Positions 1 to 9,509 are shown, counted from the first letter of the stretch. The stretch: 64,000 nt of DNA from Pseudomonas sp. (GCF_030690725.1 NZ_JAUYGD010000067.1:1-64000); one strand, 5' to 3'. Translations and numbers: made by a program. The notes: a model not told the origin generated them from the sequence alone.

Positions 1-526
1 CGAAGGACACCTCCTTGTGCTCAGTTTCCTCCATAGCGAGCCAGCGCCAAAGGCGCACCATGGTGGGGTGAGCGCCTTCCAGGAGTTTCGGGTACTTGAG
101 CAGGCAGTCGGACATGATCGCGGTGATATGTTCCAGCGCGGCCGTGGCTGCCAGTTGCCTTTGCGGTGAGAACTTCTTCTGGGTGTAGCGAATCCGTGCC
201 TGGGCGCGCTTTTCGATACGGGTGATGTTGTAACCCAGGTCGCGCAGGCGGTTGCTGTATTCCAGATGCTCGCGGCTGTGGTGGCCTTCCTGGCCGATAA
301 AGCCGCGGATCTGCTCTTTCAGCACTGGGTCGTCGATCTGGTCGCGGAAGTGCCGCACCGAATCGATAAAGAAGCGTTCGCCGTCGGGGAATAGCACCGA
401 CATGGCATCGAACAGATGGCTTTTGAAGGCATCGCCGCTGTGCCAGTGACGCGGCAGCGGATTGGGGAAATCGAAATCCATATGCCGTGGACGAATCTGC
501 AAACCTTCCGGGGTAGTGCTGACCAT
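1..526 (-). CDS. Predicted metal-dependent hydrolase (PF10118 family), C-terminus cut by window edge
   Basis: The visible 175 residues are the N-terminal part of a protein that continues beyond base 1. Two ferritin-like E-x-x-H clusters are visible, GQEGHHSREH near residue 80 and MEETEHKEV near residue 170, spaced as expected for a helical di-metal site. The family is annotated as predicted metal-dependent hydrolases, but no substrate is known to me. The ATG at 526 is preceded by AGGGAG at a good distance. The gene is divergent from the AraC-type regulator at 917, and the shared intergenic region carries repeated motifs, so that regulator may control it (inference). Confidence 0.8.
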   Translation of the reverse strand, partial: MVSTTPEGLQIRPRHMDFDFPNPLPRHWHSGDAFKSHLFDAMSVLFPDGERFFIDSVRHFRDQIDDPVLKEQIRGFIGQEGHHSREHLEYSNRLRDLGYNITRIEKRAQARIRYTQKKFSPQRQLAATAALEHITAIMSDCLLKYPKLLEGAHPTMVRLWRWLAMEETEHKEVSF

Positions 527-602
527 GCTGACTCCCTGAGTCTGTGACTAAAGCGTGACTTCACTATGGATTCGCCAAGCGCTTCGGCAAAGGTTCACAA
601 CA

Positions 603-633
603 GCCAATATTTCGGTCATATATGGCCAATATT
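603..633. promoter_or_regulatory. Candidate operator: GCCAATATT direct repeats flanking GGTCATATATGGCCA
   Basis: Two GCCAATATT copies are phased 22 bp apart, about two helical turns, which is the geometry AraC-family dimers often use. They overlap an imperfect palindrome, GGTCATATATGGCC. The site lies about 80-110 bp upstream of the hydrolase start at 526. Assignment to the adjacent regulator is inference. Confidence 0.4.
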
Positions 634-886
634 GCACGGGTGTACCAGGCTTTATGGCTTGTCAGCGCCGTGCCTGGGTTAGCAAATCTGCGTGCTAGAG
701 CGCTTGCCTGGACGTGGAAGACACCCGCGCCATGCATGCGCCCAACCTTCGGTTGTGGTGATCGGCCGATTAAGTCCTGAGTATGGCTAAAGCCTTCGCA
801 CAAACTACGCAGGCGACTGACCTGGCCCTACGGTGCAGGGATGCCCTTGTCGGCTTTTGCCGAACAGGGTTATCGTCGCTGCCAGT

Positions 887-901
887 GGTCATATCTGGCC
901 A
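887..901. promoter_or_regulatory. Second copy of the GGTCATATCTGGCCA motif, just before the AraC-type gene
   Basis: This copy differs by one base from 614-628 and ends 15 bp before the ATG at 917. That position would suit autorepression by the regulator encoded there. No binding data are implied. Confidence 0.4.
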
Positions 902-916
902 GATAATAAGAAGCCC

Positions 917-1936
917 ATGAAGCCATCATTGAATTTCTCTGCCGAACTGGTTCCCGTCGCCTACGCCGCCGCCTTGCTCGACCTGGTCGAGGAGCTGGGC
1001 GTACCGCGCGCGCAGCTGTTTGCTGAGGCGCGGGTGCGGCCCGAAGTGCTGGGCAACCCGCAGGGACGCTTGTCCTTTATTGATTTCACCCAACTCACCA
1101 GCAGCGCCTTGCGCCTGTGTGATGAGCCGGCGCTGGGCCTGTTGCTCGGTCAGCGGCTGAATGTCTCAACCCACGGCATCCTCGGTTATGCGGTGCTGTC
1201 CAGCGCCAATCTGGGCAAGGCCATGCAGTTCGCCCTCAAGTACTACCGCGTACTGGGCCTGACCTATGAGCTGGAAATGGTCGAGCTGGGCACCCGGATC
1301 GAACTGCGCGCCAGTGAAACCATGCCATTGGGCCCGCTCAGTCGCTTCGCCGCCGAAGGTTTACTGACCAGCCTCTACACCATCGCGCGCTTTCTGGTCG
1401 GCGAGCGGCTGCAGGAGGTCGAGGTGGGCTTTGCCCATGCCGCGCCGCACTACGCCGAGCGCTACGAGCGGCTGTTTGGCGTAGCGGTAGCGTTTGATCA
1501 GCCTTATCACCGCCTGAGTATGCCGATCAGCTATCTGGACCGGCCGATGGCTTTGGCCAACCCGGCCACGGTGCAGATGTGCGAGCAGCAATGCGAGGCC
1601 CTGCTGGCCAGCCTAGATGTGCAGGACGGCCTGCTGACCCGCGTGCGCCGCTTGCTGTTGGCGCGCCCCGGTGACTTCCCCGACCTGGCCAGCGCCGCCG
1701 ATGCCCTGCACACCAGTGGCCGCAGCCTGCGACGGCACCTGTCGAATATGGGCACCAGTTACCAGCAAGTGCTCGATGAAGTGCGCAAAAGCCTGGCCCT
1801 GCAATACCTCACCACCACCCACCTGCCGCTGTATGAAATCGCCTACCTGCTGGGCTTCAGCGACCCGTCGAATTTTCGCCGTGCGTTCAAGAAATGGACG
1901 GGTAAACTGCCCAGCGATTACCGCGCTGAGGAATAA
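917..1936 (+). CDS. AraC family transcriptional regulator with arabinose-binding-like N-terminal domain
   Basis: This 339-residue protein has the layout of the AraC subgroup with a roughly 200-residue N-terminal sensor domain (PF12625-like) and a C-terminal pair of helix-turn-helices. The last 80 residues include the hallmark GFSDPSNFRRAFKKWTG recognition region. I chose the ATG at 917 (MKPSLNFSAE), preceded by an AAGAAG ribosome-binding site, over an in-frame upstream start at 833 that would add 28 residues with no family resemblance. The gene ends 2 bp before the metallo-hydrolase at 1939, so the two are probably co-transcribed. The inducer cannot be read from the sequence. Confidence 0.88.
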   Translation: MKPSLNFSAELVPVAYAAALLDLVEELGVPRAQLFAEARVRPEVLGNPQGRLSFIDFTQLTSSALRLCDEPALGLLLGQRLNVSTHGILGYAVLSSANLGKAMQFALKYYRVLGLTYELEMVELGTRIELRASETMPLGPLSRFAAEGLLTSLYTIARFLVGERLQEVEVGFAHAAPHYAERYERLFGVAVAFDQPYHRLSMPISYLDRPMALANPATVQMCEQQCEALLASLDVQDGLLTRVRRLLLARPGDFPDLASAADALHTSGRSLRRHLSNMGTSYQQVLDEVRKSLALQYLTTTHLPLYEIAYLLGFSDPSNFRRAFKKWTGKLPSDYRAEE

Positions 1937-1938
1937 CC

Positions 1939-2586
1939 ATGAGTTCTGCCGCAACCCCGACCCTGATCCGCGAAACCTTCCCCGTCGGGCCTTTGCAGTG
2001 CAACTGCACGATCATCGGTGACCCCGTTACCAAGAAGGCCATCGTCGTTGATCCGGGTGGCAACCCCGAGCTGATCATGGCGCGTCTGGAGGCGCACGGG
2101 TTGAAGGTGGTGAGCATCATTCACACCCACGCGCACCTTGATCACTTCCTCGCCTCCGGGCAGATGAAGGAGAAGACCGGCGCGACCCTGCACCTGCACA
2201 AAGAAGATCAATTTCTCTGGGATAACCTGGAGATGCAGTGCCGCATGTTCGGTGTGCCTTACACGCCGGTGCCGGCACCGGATCAGTGGTTGAGTGATGA
2301 CGAGGAGCTGGCCTGCGGTTGCGGCGTGGCTTTGCATACGCCGGGGCATACCCCTGGCTCGATGAGTTTCTGGTTCCCCCAGGACAAGTTGCTGATCGCT
2401 GGCGATACCCTGTTCAAGCGCGGTATCGGTCGCACCGACCTGTGGGGCGGCGATTACTCGACCATCGAGCGCTCGATCAAGCAGCGCCTGTATACCCTGG
2501 ACGAAGACGCCACCGTGGTGACCGGCCATGGCGCCGATACGCGCCTCGGTGATGAGATGCGTGATAATCCGTTTGTTCGTGCTTAG
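1939..2586 (+). CDS. MBL-fold metallo-hydrolase, glyoxalase II-like (YcbL type)
   Basis: This 215-residue protein shows the metallo-beta-lactamase signature HTHAHLDH (His64, His66, Asp68, His69), then TPGHTPGS, GDTLFKRGIGRTD and a late GHG. It is shorter than classical GloB because it lacks the C-terminal substrate-binding domain, which matches YcbL-type enzymes that hydrolyse S-lactoylglutathione or related thioesters. It probably acts in the cytoplasm, since no signal peptide is visible. It follows the AraC regulator by 2 bp. The true substrate is uncertain. Confidence 0.88.
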   Translation: MSSAATPTLIRETFPVGPLQCNCTIIGDPVTKKAIVVDPGGNPELIMARLEAHGLKVVSIIHTHAHLDHFLASGQMKEKTGATLHLHKEDQFLWDNLEMQCRMFGVPYTPVPAPDQWLSDDEELACGCGVALHTPGHTPGSMSFWFPQDKLLIAGDTLFKRGIGRTDLWGGDYSTIERSIKQRLYTLDEDATVVTGHGADTRLGDEMRDNPFVRA

Positions 2587-2694
2587 CAGGCTGTAGACCT
2601 GCTCAATCACCCCGGAAAATGAACTTTAACCACGTATCGGGCTCGAAAACCCAGGTGCAAACCTGTCCCGATCCGATATTCAAAGGAAGTACGC

Positions 2695-3351
2695 ATGAAG
2701 CTGTGGCGAAATCTGGCTGTTGTTACCCTCGGTCTTGGCGTACTCGCCGGCTGTACCACCAACCCCTATACCGGTGAGCGTGAGGCAGGCAAAGCGGGCA
2801 TCTACGGCGGTGTCGGCGCAGTGACCGGTGCGGTGATTGGTGCAGCCACATCGAGCAAGAAGGATCGCGGCAAAGGTGCCCTGATCGGCGCGGCAGTCGG
2901 TGGTGCGGCCGGTGGTGGTTACGGCTACTACGTCGACACCCAGGAAGCCAAGCTACGCCAGACCCTACAGGGCACGGGCGTGCAGGTGCAGCGCAATGGC
3001 GATGACCTGAAACTGATCATGCCGGGCAATATCACCTTTGCCACCAACTCGGCGGATATCTCCAGCGGGTTTTACCCAACCCTCAACTCCCTGGTTACGG
3101 TGTTCAAGGAGTTCAACAAGAACGGCATCGATATCGTCGGCCATACCGACAGCACCGGCTCGTTCGAGTTGAACCAGAACCTCTCCAACCGCCGTGCGCA
3201 GAGCGTCGCCTCTTACCTGAGCGCCAATGGCGTTCCGGCTTCGCGGCTGTCGTCTTATGGCGCCGGCCCGAGCCAGCCGATTGCCAGCAATGCCAATGAA
3301 GCAGGTCGCGCCCAGAATCGCCGGGTAGAAATCAACCTGCGTCCGTTGTAA
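2695..3351 (+). CDS. OmpA family outer-membrane lipoprotein (YiaD-like)
   Basis: The 218-residue product starts with a lipoprotein signal peptide ending in the lipobox LAGC (Cys20, with Thr at +2, predicting the outer membrane). Residues about 27-75 are a glycine-zipper stretch (GIYGGVGAVTGAVIGAA and following). Residues about 105-218 form an OmpA C-terminal peptidoglycan-binding domain with the pattern IVGHTDSTGS and NLSNRRAQSVASYL, ending NRRVEINLRP. AAGGAAG precedes the ATG. It likely links the outer membrane to the cell wall. A strong hairpin terminator lies 12 bp downstream, so this is probably a single-gene unit. Confidence 0.92.
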   Translation: MKLWRNLAVVTLGLGVLAGCTTNPYTGEREAGKAGIYGGVGAVTGAVIGAATSSKKDRGKGALIGAAVGGAAGGGYGYYVDTQEAKLRQTLQGTGVQVQRNGDDLKLIMPGNITFATNSADISSGFYPTLNSLVTVFKEFNKNGIDIVGHTDSTGSFELNQNLSNRRAQSVASYLSANGVPASRLSSYGAGPSQPIASNANEAGRAQNRRVEINLRPL

Positions 3352-3362
3352 CCGCAGGCTGC

Positions 3363-3400
3363 AAAAAAGCCGCGCATTGGTTCGAATGCGCGGCTTTTTT
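3363..3400 (+). terminator. Rho-independent terminator after the OmpA-like lipoprotein gene
   Basis: An inverted repeat, AAGCCGCGCATT with AATGCGCGGCTT around a GGTTCG loop, is followed by six T and preceded by six A. It could stop transcription in both directions. Confidence 0.9.
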
Positions 3401-3522
3401 ATGCCTGCAATTTAGGTTCGGCCAGCGGTTCAAATCGTGACTAGACTGCTGGCAGTGGTTCCAATAACCCTGCCGCATCGGTGCGCCGCCCGCACCGGAC
3501 ATGGACGACAACTGGAGCAATC

Positions 3523-6500
3523 ATGGACGACAGGCATGTTTCTTCCTCGCGTAAACCCTGGTTGCCGTTGTGGGTCACCCTGGCCTTGTCGCTTGGCCTG
3601 GGGGCGTTGATCGTCTGGCAATGGCAGGTCTTCGAGCAGCGTGAGCGCGAGCAGAACCAGCAGCGTTTCGAGCTGGAAGCTCAGGACATCGGCCAGCGTG
3701 TAAAAAGCCGCATGCGCGCTTATGAAATGGTGCTGCGTGGCGTTTCCGGGTTGATGACCGGCAGTGATCATGTGTCCCTGACCGAGTGGGATCGCGCCCT
3801 CGATCAGCTGCAGCTGCAGGACCGTTATCCGGGCATCCTGGCCCTGGCATGGTCGCGGTATCTGCGTACCGAGCAGCTCGATGCTTTTCTGGCTGCGCAG
3901 CAAAGCCAGGGGCGAGCGGACTACCAGATTTCCCCAGCAGGCGCGCGCGAGCATTACCTGTTGATCGATTACATCAGCCCGCTGGACTGGCGCAACCGAA
4001 GGGTGCTGGGTTACGACATGCTCAGCGAAGCCGTACGGAATGCCGCAGTTGAGCAGGCCATCGACAGTGGCCAGGCAATTCTCAGTGCGCCGGTCACCCT
4101 GCGCCAGGAAACCGAGGCCAATGTGCAGGGCGGGGTGCTGTTGTTTCTGCCGGTGTACCAGCCCGGCATGCCGCAGAGCACGGCCGAGGAACGCCGTACT
4201 GCCTTGCTCGGCATGGTGCATGGGGCGTTTCGCAGCCATGAGCTGATGGAAGGCATTCTCGGTGCGCAGAGCCAGCGCTTTGATGTGGTGATCAAGGATC
4301 AGCAGGCTCTGCAAACCCCCTTGCTAAGCGCCGAGGCGCAGGGTGTTGCCCTGCAGCCAGGCTTTCAGCATGAGTTGGAATTACCCTTGTATGGGCGCAA
4401 CTGGGTGCTGCAGGTAACCAGCACGCCAGCCTATGAAGCGGCCTTTTCCAGCCGCGGCGGTATCAGTTTATGGATCGGCCTGGTGGCTGCGGCGCTGCTG
4501 GCCTTGCTGGTCGGTGGCTATCTGTATCTGCGCGAGCGCGAGCTGCACGCCAACCACCTGGCCACCGACAAACTGCGTGAGCGCGAAGAGCGCTTCCGCC
4601 TGCTGGTCGAGCGGTTGCCGGTGGCGACTTTGCTGTGCAACGCCCAGGGGCGGATCGAGATGGCCAACCGCAGCGCCGCCGACTTGCTCGACTCGACTCC
4701 CGAGGGCTTGGTCGGTGAACGGGTTAAACGCTTTTTACCGAGTGTTGAGCAGCTCAGCGCCCTGGCCATCGATCACGACACCTCTGAGCTGTCCAACGAA
4801 TACCTGGCGCGCCGCGATCTTGGCGAGGAAGTGCCGGTGGCGCTGAGCCTGAGCGTGCTAGGCGATTCCGGCGGGGTCAATTACCTGATCAACCTGATTG
4901 ACCTGCGCGCGCGCAAAGGCGCTGAAGAGCGCTTTCGCCTGGTGGTCGAAGCGTCGCCCAATGCCATTGTGCTGGTCGACAATCAAGGCTGTATCGCCAT
5001 GGTCAACCGCCAGACCGAGCAGATGTTTGGTTATGGCCGCGAGGAGTTGCTCTCTCAGCCGGTAGAGATTTTGCTGCCCACGGCCTTGCGTGGCAGCCAT
5101 GTGCCGATGCGCCAGGGCTACCAGAAAACCCCGGAACCACGGCGCATGGGCAATAACCGCGAGCTGTTCGGCCAGCACCGCGATGGTCGGCAGATTCCTC
5201 TGGAGGTGGGCCTGTCGCCGATCCGTGGTGGTGAAGATGCCCTGGTGCAGGCGGTGATTATCGACATCAGCGAGCGCAAGGCCGCCGAACAGCGCCTGCG
5301 CGACCAGGCCGAGCAACTGATTTTGGCCAACCGCTACAAGTCGGAATTTCTCGCCAATATGTCCCATGAGCTGCGCACGCCGCTCAACAGCATCCTGATT
5401 CTCAGCGACCAGTTGCGCCTGAACAGCGCCGGCAACCTGACCGAGAAGCAGGCCAAGCATGCCGATATCGTCCACCGTGCCGGCAGCGACCTGCTGCAGT
5501 TGATCAACGATGTGCTGGACCTGGCCAAGGTCGAGTCCGGGCGTATGCAGCTCAAGCTCGAACCGCTGAACATGCAGGATGTGCTGGTCGAGCTGGATGC
5601 CAGCCTGCGGCCGATGGCCGAGATCAAGGGCCTGCGCTTGCATACCCAGCTGGAGGCCGGGGTGCCGCGGGTGATTCACACAGACCGCATCCGCTTGCAG
5701 CAGATCCTGCGCAACTTGCTGTCCAACGCGCTGAAGTTTACCGAGCACGGTGAGGTCAGCCTGAGCGTGTCCTGCGCCAGTGGTGAGCCCGAGGAGGGCC
5801 ATGAGCTGCTCAACTTCAGCGTGCGCGACAGCGGCATTGGCATTGCGGCCGAGCAGCATGAGCAGATCTTCCAGGCCTTCCAGCAGATCGACGGTTCCAC
5901 CAGCCGGCGCTTTGGTGGCACCGGGCTGGGGCTGGCGATTACCCGCCAGTTGGTGTTGGCGATGGACGGCGAGATCAGCCTGCAAAGTGCGTTGGGTGAA
6001 GGCTCCTGTTTTACCGTGCAGCTGCCGGTGCGGGTGGTGGCGCAGGTGCAGGAGCATGCAGAACCGGCCGCCGACGCGCCGCAGCGCAGCGGCGAAGGTC
6101 CGGCGGTGCTGATTGTTGAAGACGATGTGAATTTTGCTGCGGTACTGGCCGAGGAGGCGCACGCTCACGGCTTTGCCAGCGTGCATTGCCGCTCTGGGGT
6201 GCAGGCGCTCAACCTGCTGCACAGCGAGCGTTTCAGTGCGGTGATCCTGGATATTCTGCTGCCGGATATCAGCGGCTGGCAGCTGTTTCGCCGCCTGCGC
6301 AGCCAGGCCAGCCACCGCAGCACCCCGGTGCATATCATCTCCTGCGTACCGCAACCGGTGGACTGGAGCGATGACGGTACGCGCTATCTGGTCAAGCCGA
6401 TTCAGCGTGCGGACCTGGAGCAGGTGTTTGTCGACCTGCAACAGCTTGACCAATCGCCGGCGCAGCGCCTGTTGCTGGTCGAGGATGTTGAGGTTGAGCG

Positions 6501-7287
6501 CGAGCATTACCGTGAGCATCTGCAGCAGTTGGGCTTTGATGTGCAGGCCTGCGCGCGCGCCGATGAGGCGCAGCAGGCTTATGCCGCCGGGATGTTCAAT
6601 GCATTGGTGATCGATCTTGATCTGCCCGATCAGGATGGCTTTGAGCTGCTGGAAACCCTCAACCGCCAGCGCCCGCTGAATGGCACGCGGGTGGTGATCA
6701 ATACCGGTGTTGATGTCACCCGCCAGGCCCTGCAGCGCCTGCGCCGTTACAGCGCGGTGGTGGTGCACAAGCACGGCGAGGACATGCAGGAATTGAGCGA
6801 AGCGGTGCAGGGCTTTCTGGGCAGCGTGCGTGACCCCGCGCGGGCCGGAAGTCCGAGAATCGAGAATCCGCTGGAAGGCCGGCGCGTGCTGCTGGTGGAT
6901 GATGACGTGCGCAATGTCTATGCCCTGACGGCTTTGCTGGATGAAGTAGGGCTGATCATCAGCTCGGCCAAGGACGGTCAGGAGGCCATCAACTGTTACG
7001 AGCGCGAACCGTTCGACCTGATCCTGATGGACATGGCCATGCCGACCATGGACGGCTACACCGCCACCCGGCTGCTCAAGACCGAGCACGGTTGCAGCAT
7101 CCCGATCATCGCCCTGACTGCCCACGCGATGAAAGGCGACCGGGAGAAATGCATCACCGCTGGCGCTGATGACTACTTGGCCAAACCGGTCAGCCGCGAG
7201 GCCTTGCTTGAGCTGCTGGTGCGTTGGCTGGCCACTGCCGACCCGCATACGGGCTCATTCGGGGCATCCGCCGCAGCGCCGCAGTAG
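3523..7287 (+). CDS. CHASE-PAS-PAS hybrid sensor histidine kinase with three receiver domains
   Basis: The protein has about 1254 residues. A membrane segment (about 13-34) precedes a periplasmic CHASE domain (about 70-300, with YPGILALAWSRY and LGYDM) and a second membrane segment (about 313-335). Two PAS domains follow (about 360-470 and 475-595), then the HisKA dimerisation domain with His615 in MSHELRTPLN. The ATPase domain carries DSGIGI and FGGTGLGL. Three receiver domains follow, with phospho-acceptor aspartates near 910, 1031 and 1170. The ATG at 3523 is preceded by GGAGC; an upstream GTG at 3481 is less likely. The next gene, 71 bp downstream, encodes a receiver-GGDEF-EAL protein and is the natural phosphotransfer partner (inference). 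The ligand is unknown. Confidence 0.92.
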   Translation: MDDRHVSSSRKPWLPLWVTLALSLGLGALIVWQWQVFEQREREQNQQRFELEAQDIGQRVKSRMRAYEMVLRGVSGLMTGSDHVSLTEWDRALDQLQLQDRYPGILALAWSRYLRTEQLDAFLAAQQSQGRADYQISPAGAREHYLLIDYISPLDWRNRRVLGYDMLSEAVRNAAVEQAIDSGQAILSAPVTLRQETEANVQGGVLLFLPVYQPGMPQSTAEERRTALLGMVHGAFRSHELMEGILGAQSQRFDVVIKDQQALQTPLLSAEAQGVALQPGFQHELELPLYGRNWVLQVTSTPAYEAAFSSRGGISLWIGLVAAALLALLVGGYLYLRERELHANHLATDKLREREERFRLLVERLPVATLLCNAQGRIEMANRSAADLLDSTPEGLVGERVKRFLPSVEQLSALAIDHDTSELSNEYLARRDLGEEVPVALSLSVLGDSGGVNYLINLIDLRARKGAEERFRLVVEASPNAIVLVDNQGCIAMVNRQTEQMFGYGREELLSQPVEILLPTALRGSHVPMRQGYQKTPEPRRMGNNRELFGQHRDGRQIPLEVGLSPIRGGEDALVQAVIIDISERKAAEQRLRDQAEQLILANRYKSEFLANMSHELRTPLNSILILSDQLRLNSAGNLTEKQAKHADIVHRAGSDLLQLINDVLDLAKVESGRMQLKLEPLNMQDVLVELDASLRPMAEIKGLRLHTQLEAGVPRVIHTDRIRLQQILRNLLSNALKFTEHGEVSLSVSCASGEPEEGHELLNFSVRDSGIGIAAEQHEQIFQAFQQIDGSTSRRFGGTGLGLAITRQLVLAMDGEISLQSALGEGSCFTVQLPVRVVAQVQEHAEPAADAPQRSGEGPAVLIVEDDVNFAAVLAEEAHAHGFASVHCRSGVQALNLLHSERFSAVILDILLPDISGWQLFRRLRSQASHRSTPVHIISCVPQPVDWSDDGTRYLVKPIQRADLEQVFVDLQQLDQSPAQRLLLVEDVEVEREHYREHLQQLGFDVQACARADEAQQAYAAGMFNALVIDLDLPDQDGFELLETLNRQRPLNGTRVVINTGVDVTRQALQRLRRYSAVVVHKHGEDMQELSEAVQGFLGSVRDPARAGSPRIENPLEGRRVLLVDDDVRNVYALTALLDEVGLIISSAKDGQEAINCYEREPFDLILMDMAMPTMDGYTATRLLKTEHGCSIPIIALTAHAMKGDREKCITAGADDYLAKPVSREALLELLVRWLATADPHTGSFGASAAAPQ

Positions 7288-7358
7288 TTTCGCTGCGGCC
7301 TGCTAACCTCAACCGCAACAGGAGTCGCAAGGCGCTCGCCAGGGACAAGGGAGGAGAT

Positions 7359-9509
7359 ATGGCACATGTGCAGCTGAAGAGCGTGTCCAGCACGCAGATT
7401 CTGCTGGTGGTGGATGACCGCCCGGAAAACCTAGTGGCCATGCAGGCTCTGCTGGAGGAGGGTGACTGGCAACTGCGTTGTGTCGACTCGGGCGAAACGG
7501 CCCTGCAGTGCATGCTCGAAGAGGATGTCGGCCTGGTGCTGCTGGACGTGCAGATGCCGCACATGGACGGCTTTGAGGTCGCCCGCCTGATGCGTGGCAA
7601 CCCGCGTACCCGCTTTACCCCGATCATTTTCGTCTCCGCCATCGCCCAGACCCAGGACTCGGTGATCAAGGGCTACGCCACCGGTGCGGTGGACTTTATG
7701 CTCAAGCCGTTCGACTCCAATGTACTGCGCCACAAGATTCACGCCCTGCTCGAACATGAGCGCAACCGCAGCGAGCTGCTGCAACTGACCCAGCAACTGG
7801 ACACCGCGCGGGCGTTCAACGCCTCGGTGCTGGACAACGCCGCCGAAGGCATCATGGTGGTGGGCGAAGATGGCCGGATCAACTTCGCCAACCCGGCCAT
7901 GGCACGCATGCTTGAGGGCTCGATCAGCGATCTGGAAGGCAGTGAAATGCTTTCCTATCTGGTCAGCCCGCAAGTCACCAGCGAATGGCGCCTGTCCGAG
8001 TTTTACCTGCAGTGGCGGCGCGGTGAAGCCTATCGCCTGCATGACGCCAACCTGCGCACGCTGAACGGCGGGCAGGTGCCGGTGGCGCTGTCCTGTTCCC
8101 CCTTGCCGCGCCTGCAGCACGCCATGGTGGTGATGGCCCTGGATATGTCGGTGGTGCGCCACCTGCATCAGCAGCTGGAGTCCCAGGCGATTACCGACGC
8201 CCTGACTGGCCTGCTCAACCGCCGTGGTTTTTATCAGGCGCTGGAGTCGGCGCTGTCGCGGATCAATCGCAGCGGCCAGCGCATGGCGGTACTTTATCTC
8301 GATCTGGATGGCTTCAAACGCATCAACGACTCCCTCGGTCATGACGTTGGCGACCGCTTGCTCAAACTGGTCGGCGAACAGCTTAAGGCCAGCCTGCGCC
8401 CCTATGACAGCCTGGCGCGGATTGGCGGCGATGAGTTCACCGCTTTGCTCGACAGCCTGGAACACCCGGAAGACGCCGCGCGCATCGCCGAGAAACTGAT
8501 CGAGCAGGTGTCGGTGCGGCATAACCTCGACGGCATCGAGGTAACCCTGGGCGCGAGCGTAGGCATTGCCTGTTTCCCCGAATGTGGGCAAAGCGTGGAA
8601 GGCTTGCTGCGCGCCGCCGACATGGCCATGTACGAGGCCAAGCGCACGGGCCGCCAGCAATACCGCTTCTTCTCCCCGGAAATGAACGGCCGTGCACGCT
8701 CACGGTTGATGCTTGAGGAAAGCCTGCGCAACGCCATCGAGAATGATGATTTCGTCCTGGTCTACCAGCCGCAGATCTACCTGGAGAGCGGGCGCCTGCG
8801 CGGCTTCGAGGCCTTGCTGCGCTGGCAGCACCGGGTTGCCGGCACTGTGGCGCCGGGGGTGTTTATTCCGCTGCTGGAAGAGACCCGTCTGATCAACCGC
8901 CTGGGCAGCTGGATTTTCCAGGCTGGGATCGAGAAGTGCCAGCAACTGAGCCAGCAGTACGGCGACGAACTGGTGCTCAGCCTGAATGTCAGCCCGGTGC
9001 AGTTTGGTATGCCGCAGCTGGTTAATGACCTGCGCCGGGTGCTTGAAGAGCACCAGTTGAACCCCCGGCAGCTGGAGGTTGAAGTCACCGAAAGTGCGCT
9101 GATGCAGGACCTGGAAACCAGCCAGGAGCAGCTGCGCCAGCTGCGTCAGCTGGGGGTGAAGATCGCCATCGATGACTTCGGCACCGGTTACTCATCGCTG
9201 GCTTACCTGCGTCATTTCGAGCTGGATACGCTGAAGATCGACCGCCTGTTTATCTCCAATATGCTCGACTCGCCGCGTGATGCGGCGGTGGTTAGCACCA
9301 TCATCGACCTGGGCCGCAACCTGGGCCTGGAAGTGATCGCCGAGGGCGTGGAAACCATGGCCCAGCGCGATTGGTTGGCGGCGCATAACTGCGCAATCAT
9401 GCAGGGCTTTCTGGTCGCGCCGGGGCTAAGCGCCGAGCAGGTCAAAACCTTCCCCGCGCAGCTGGATTGGCACAATTTGCCGTCTGCCAATGAAAAGCCC
9501 GCCAGTTAG
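7359..9509 (+). CDS. Response regulator REC-PAS-GGDEF-EAL, cyclic-di-GMP turnover
   Basis: This 716-residue cytoplasmic protein begins after a GGGAGGAGAT ribosome-binding site. It has a receiver domain (about 12-132, phospho-acceptor Asp63 in LLDVQMPHMDG), a PAS domain (about 150-265), a GGDEF domain with an intact GGDEF motif and an RxxD inhibitory site (RPYD) five residues before it, and an EAL domain. The EAL domain keeps FEALLRW, a TES glutamate, DDFGTGYSSL and AEGVE. Both catalytic centres therefore look intact, so it could make or degrade c-di-GMP. It sits directly downstream of the hybrid kinase and probably shares its transcript, linking the CHASE signal to c-di-GMP level. Confidence 0.93.
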   Translation: MAHVQLKSVSSTQILLVVDDRPENLVAMQALLEEGDWQLRCVDSGETALQCMLEEDVGLVLLDVQMPHMDGFEVARLMRGNPRTRFTPIIFVSAIAQTQDSVIKGYATGAVDFMLKPFDSNVLRHKIHALLEHERNRSELLQLTQQLDTARAFNASVLDNAAEGIMVVGEDGRINFANPAMARMLEGSISDLEGSEMLSYLVSPQVTSEWRLSEFYLQWRRGEAYRLHDANLRTLNGGQVPVALSCSPLPRLQHAMVVMALDMSVVRHLHQQLESQAITDALTGLLNRRGFYQALESALSRINRSGQRMAVLYLDLDGFKRINDSLGHDVGDRLLKLVGEQLKASLRPYDSLARIGGDEFTALLDSLEHPEDAARIAEKLIEQVSVRHNLDGIEVTLGASVGIACFPECGQSVEGLLRAADMAMYEAKRTGRQQYRFFSPEMNGRARSRLMLEESLRNAIENDDFVLVYQPQIYLESGRLRGFEALLRWQHRVAGTVAPGVFIPLLEETRLINRLGSWIFQAGIEKCQQLSQQYGDELVLSLNVSPVQFGMPQLVNDLRRVLEEHQLNPRQLEVEVTESALMQDLETSQEQLRQLRQLGVKIAIDDFGTGYSSLAYLRHFELDTLKIDRLFISNMLDSPRDAAVVSTIIDLGRNLGLEVIAEGVETMAQRDWLAAHNCAIMQGFLVAPGLSAEQVKTFPAQLDWHNLPSANEKPAS

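Larger units (their letters stand above)
527..916. other. 390-bp divergent intergenic region with repeated operator-like motifs
   Basis: This gap separates the metal-dependent hydrolase from the AraC-type regulator. It holds GCCAATATT twice, 22 bp apart (603-611 and 625-633). A 15-bp near-palindrome GGTCATAT(A/C)TGGCCA occurs at 614-628 and again at 887-901. I see no convincing protein gene here; the reading frames present lack ribosome-binding sites and family resemblance. Confidence 0.7.

Noticed and set aside
4858..7248. Long open frame on the minus strand opposite the hybrid kinase
   Set aside because: High GC makes antisense frames long; the translation is His/Gln-rich with no domain, while the plus strand encodes clear kinase and receiver motifs.
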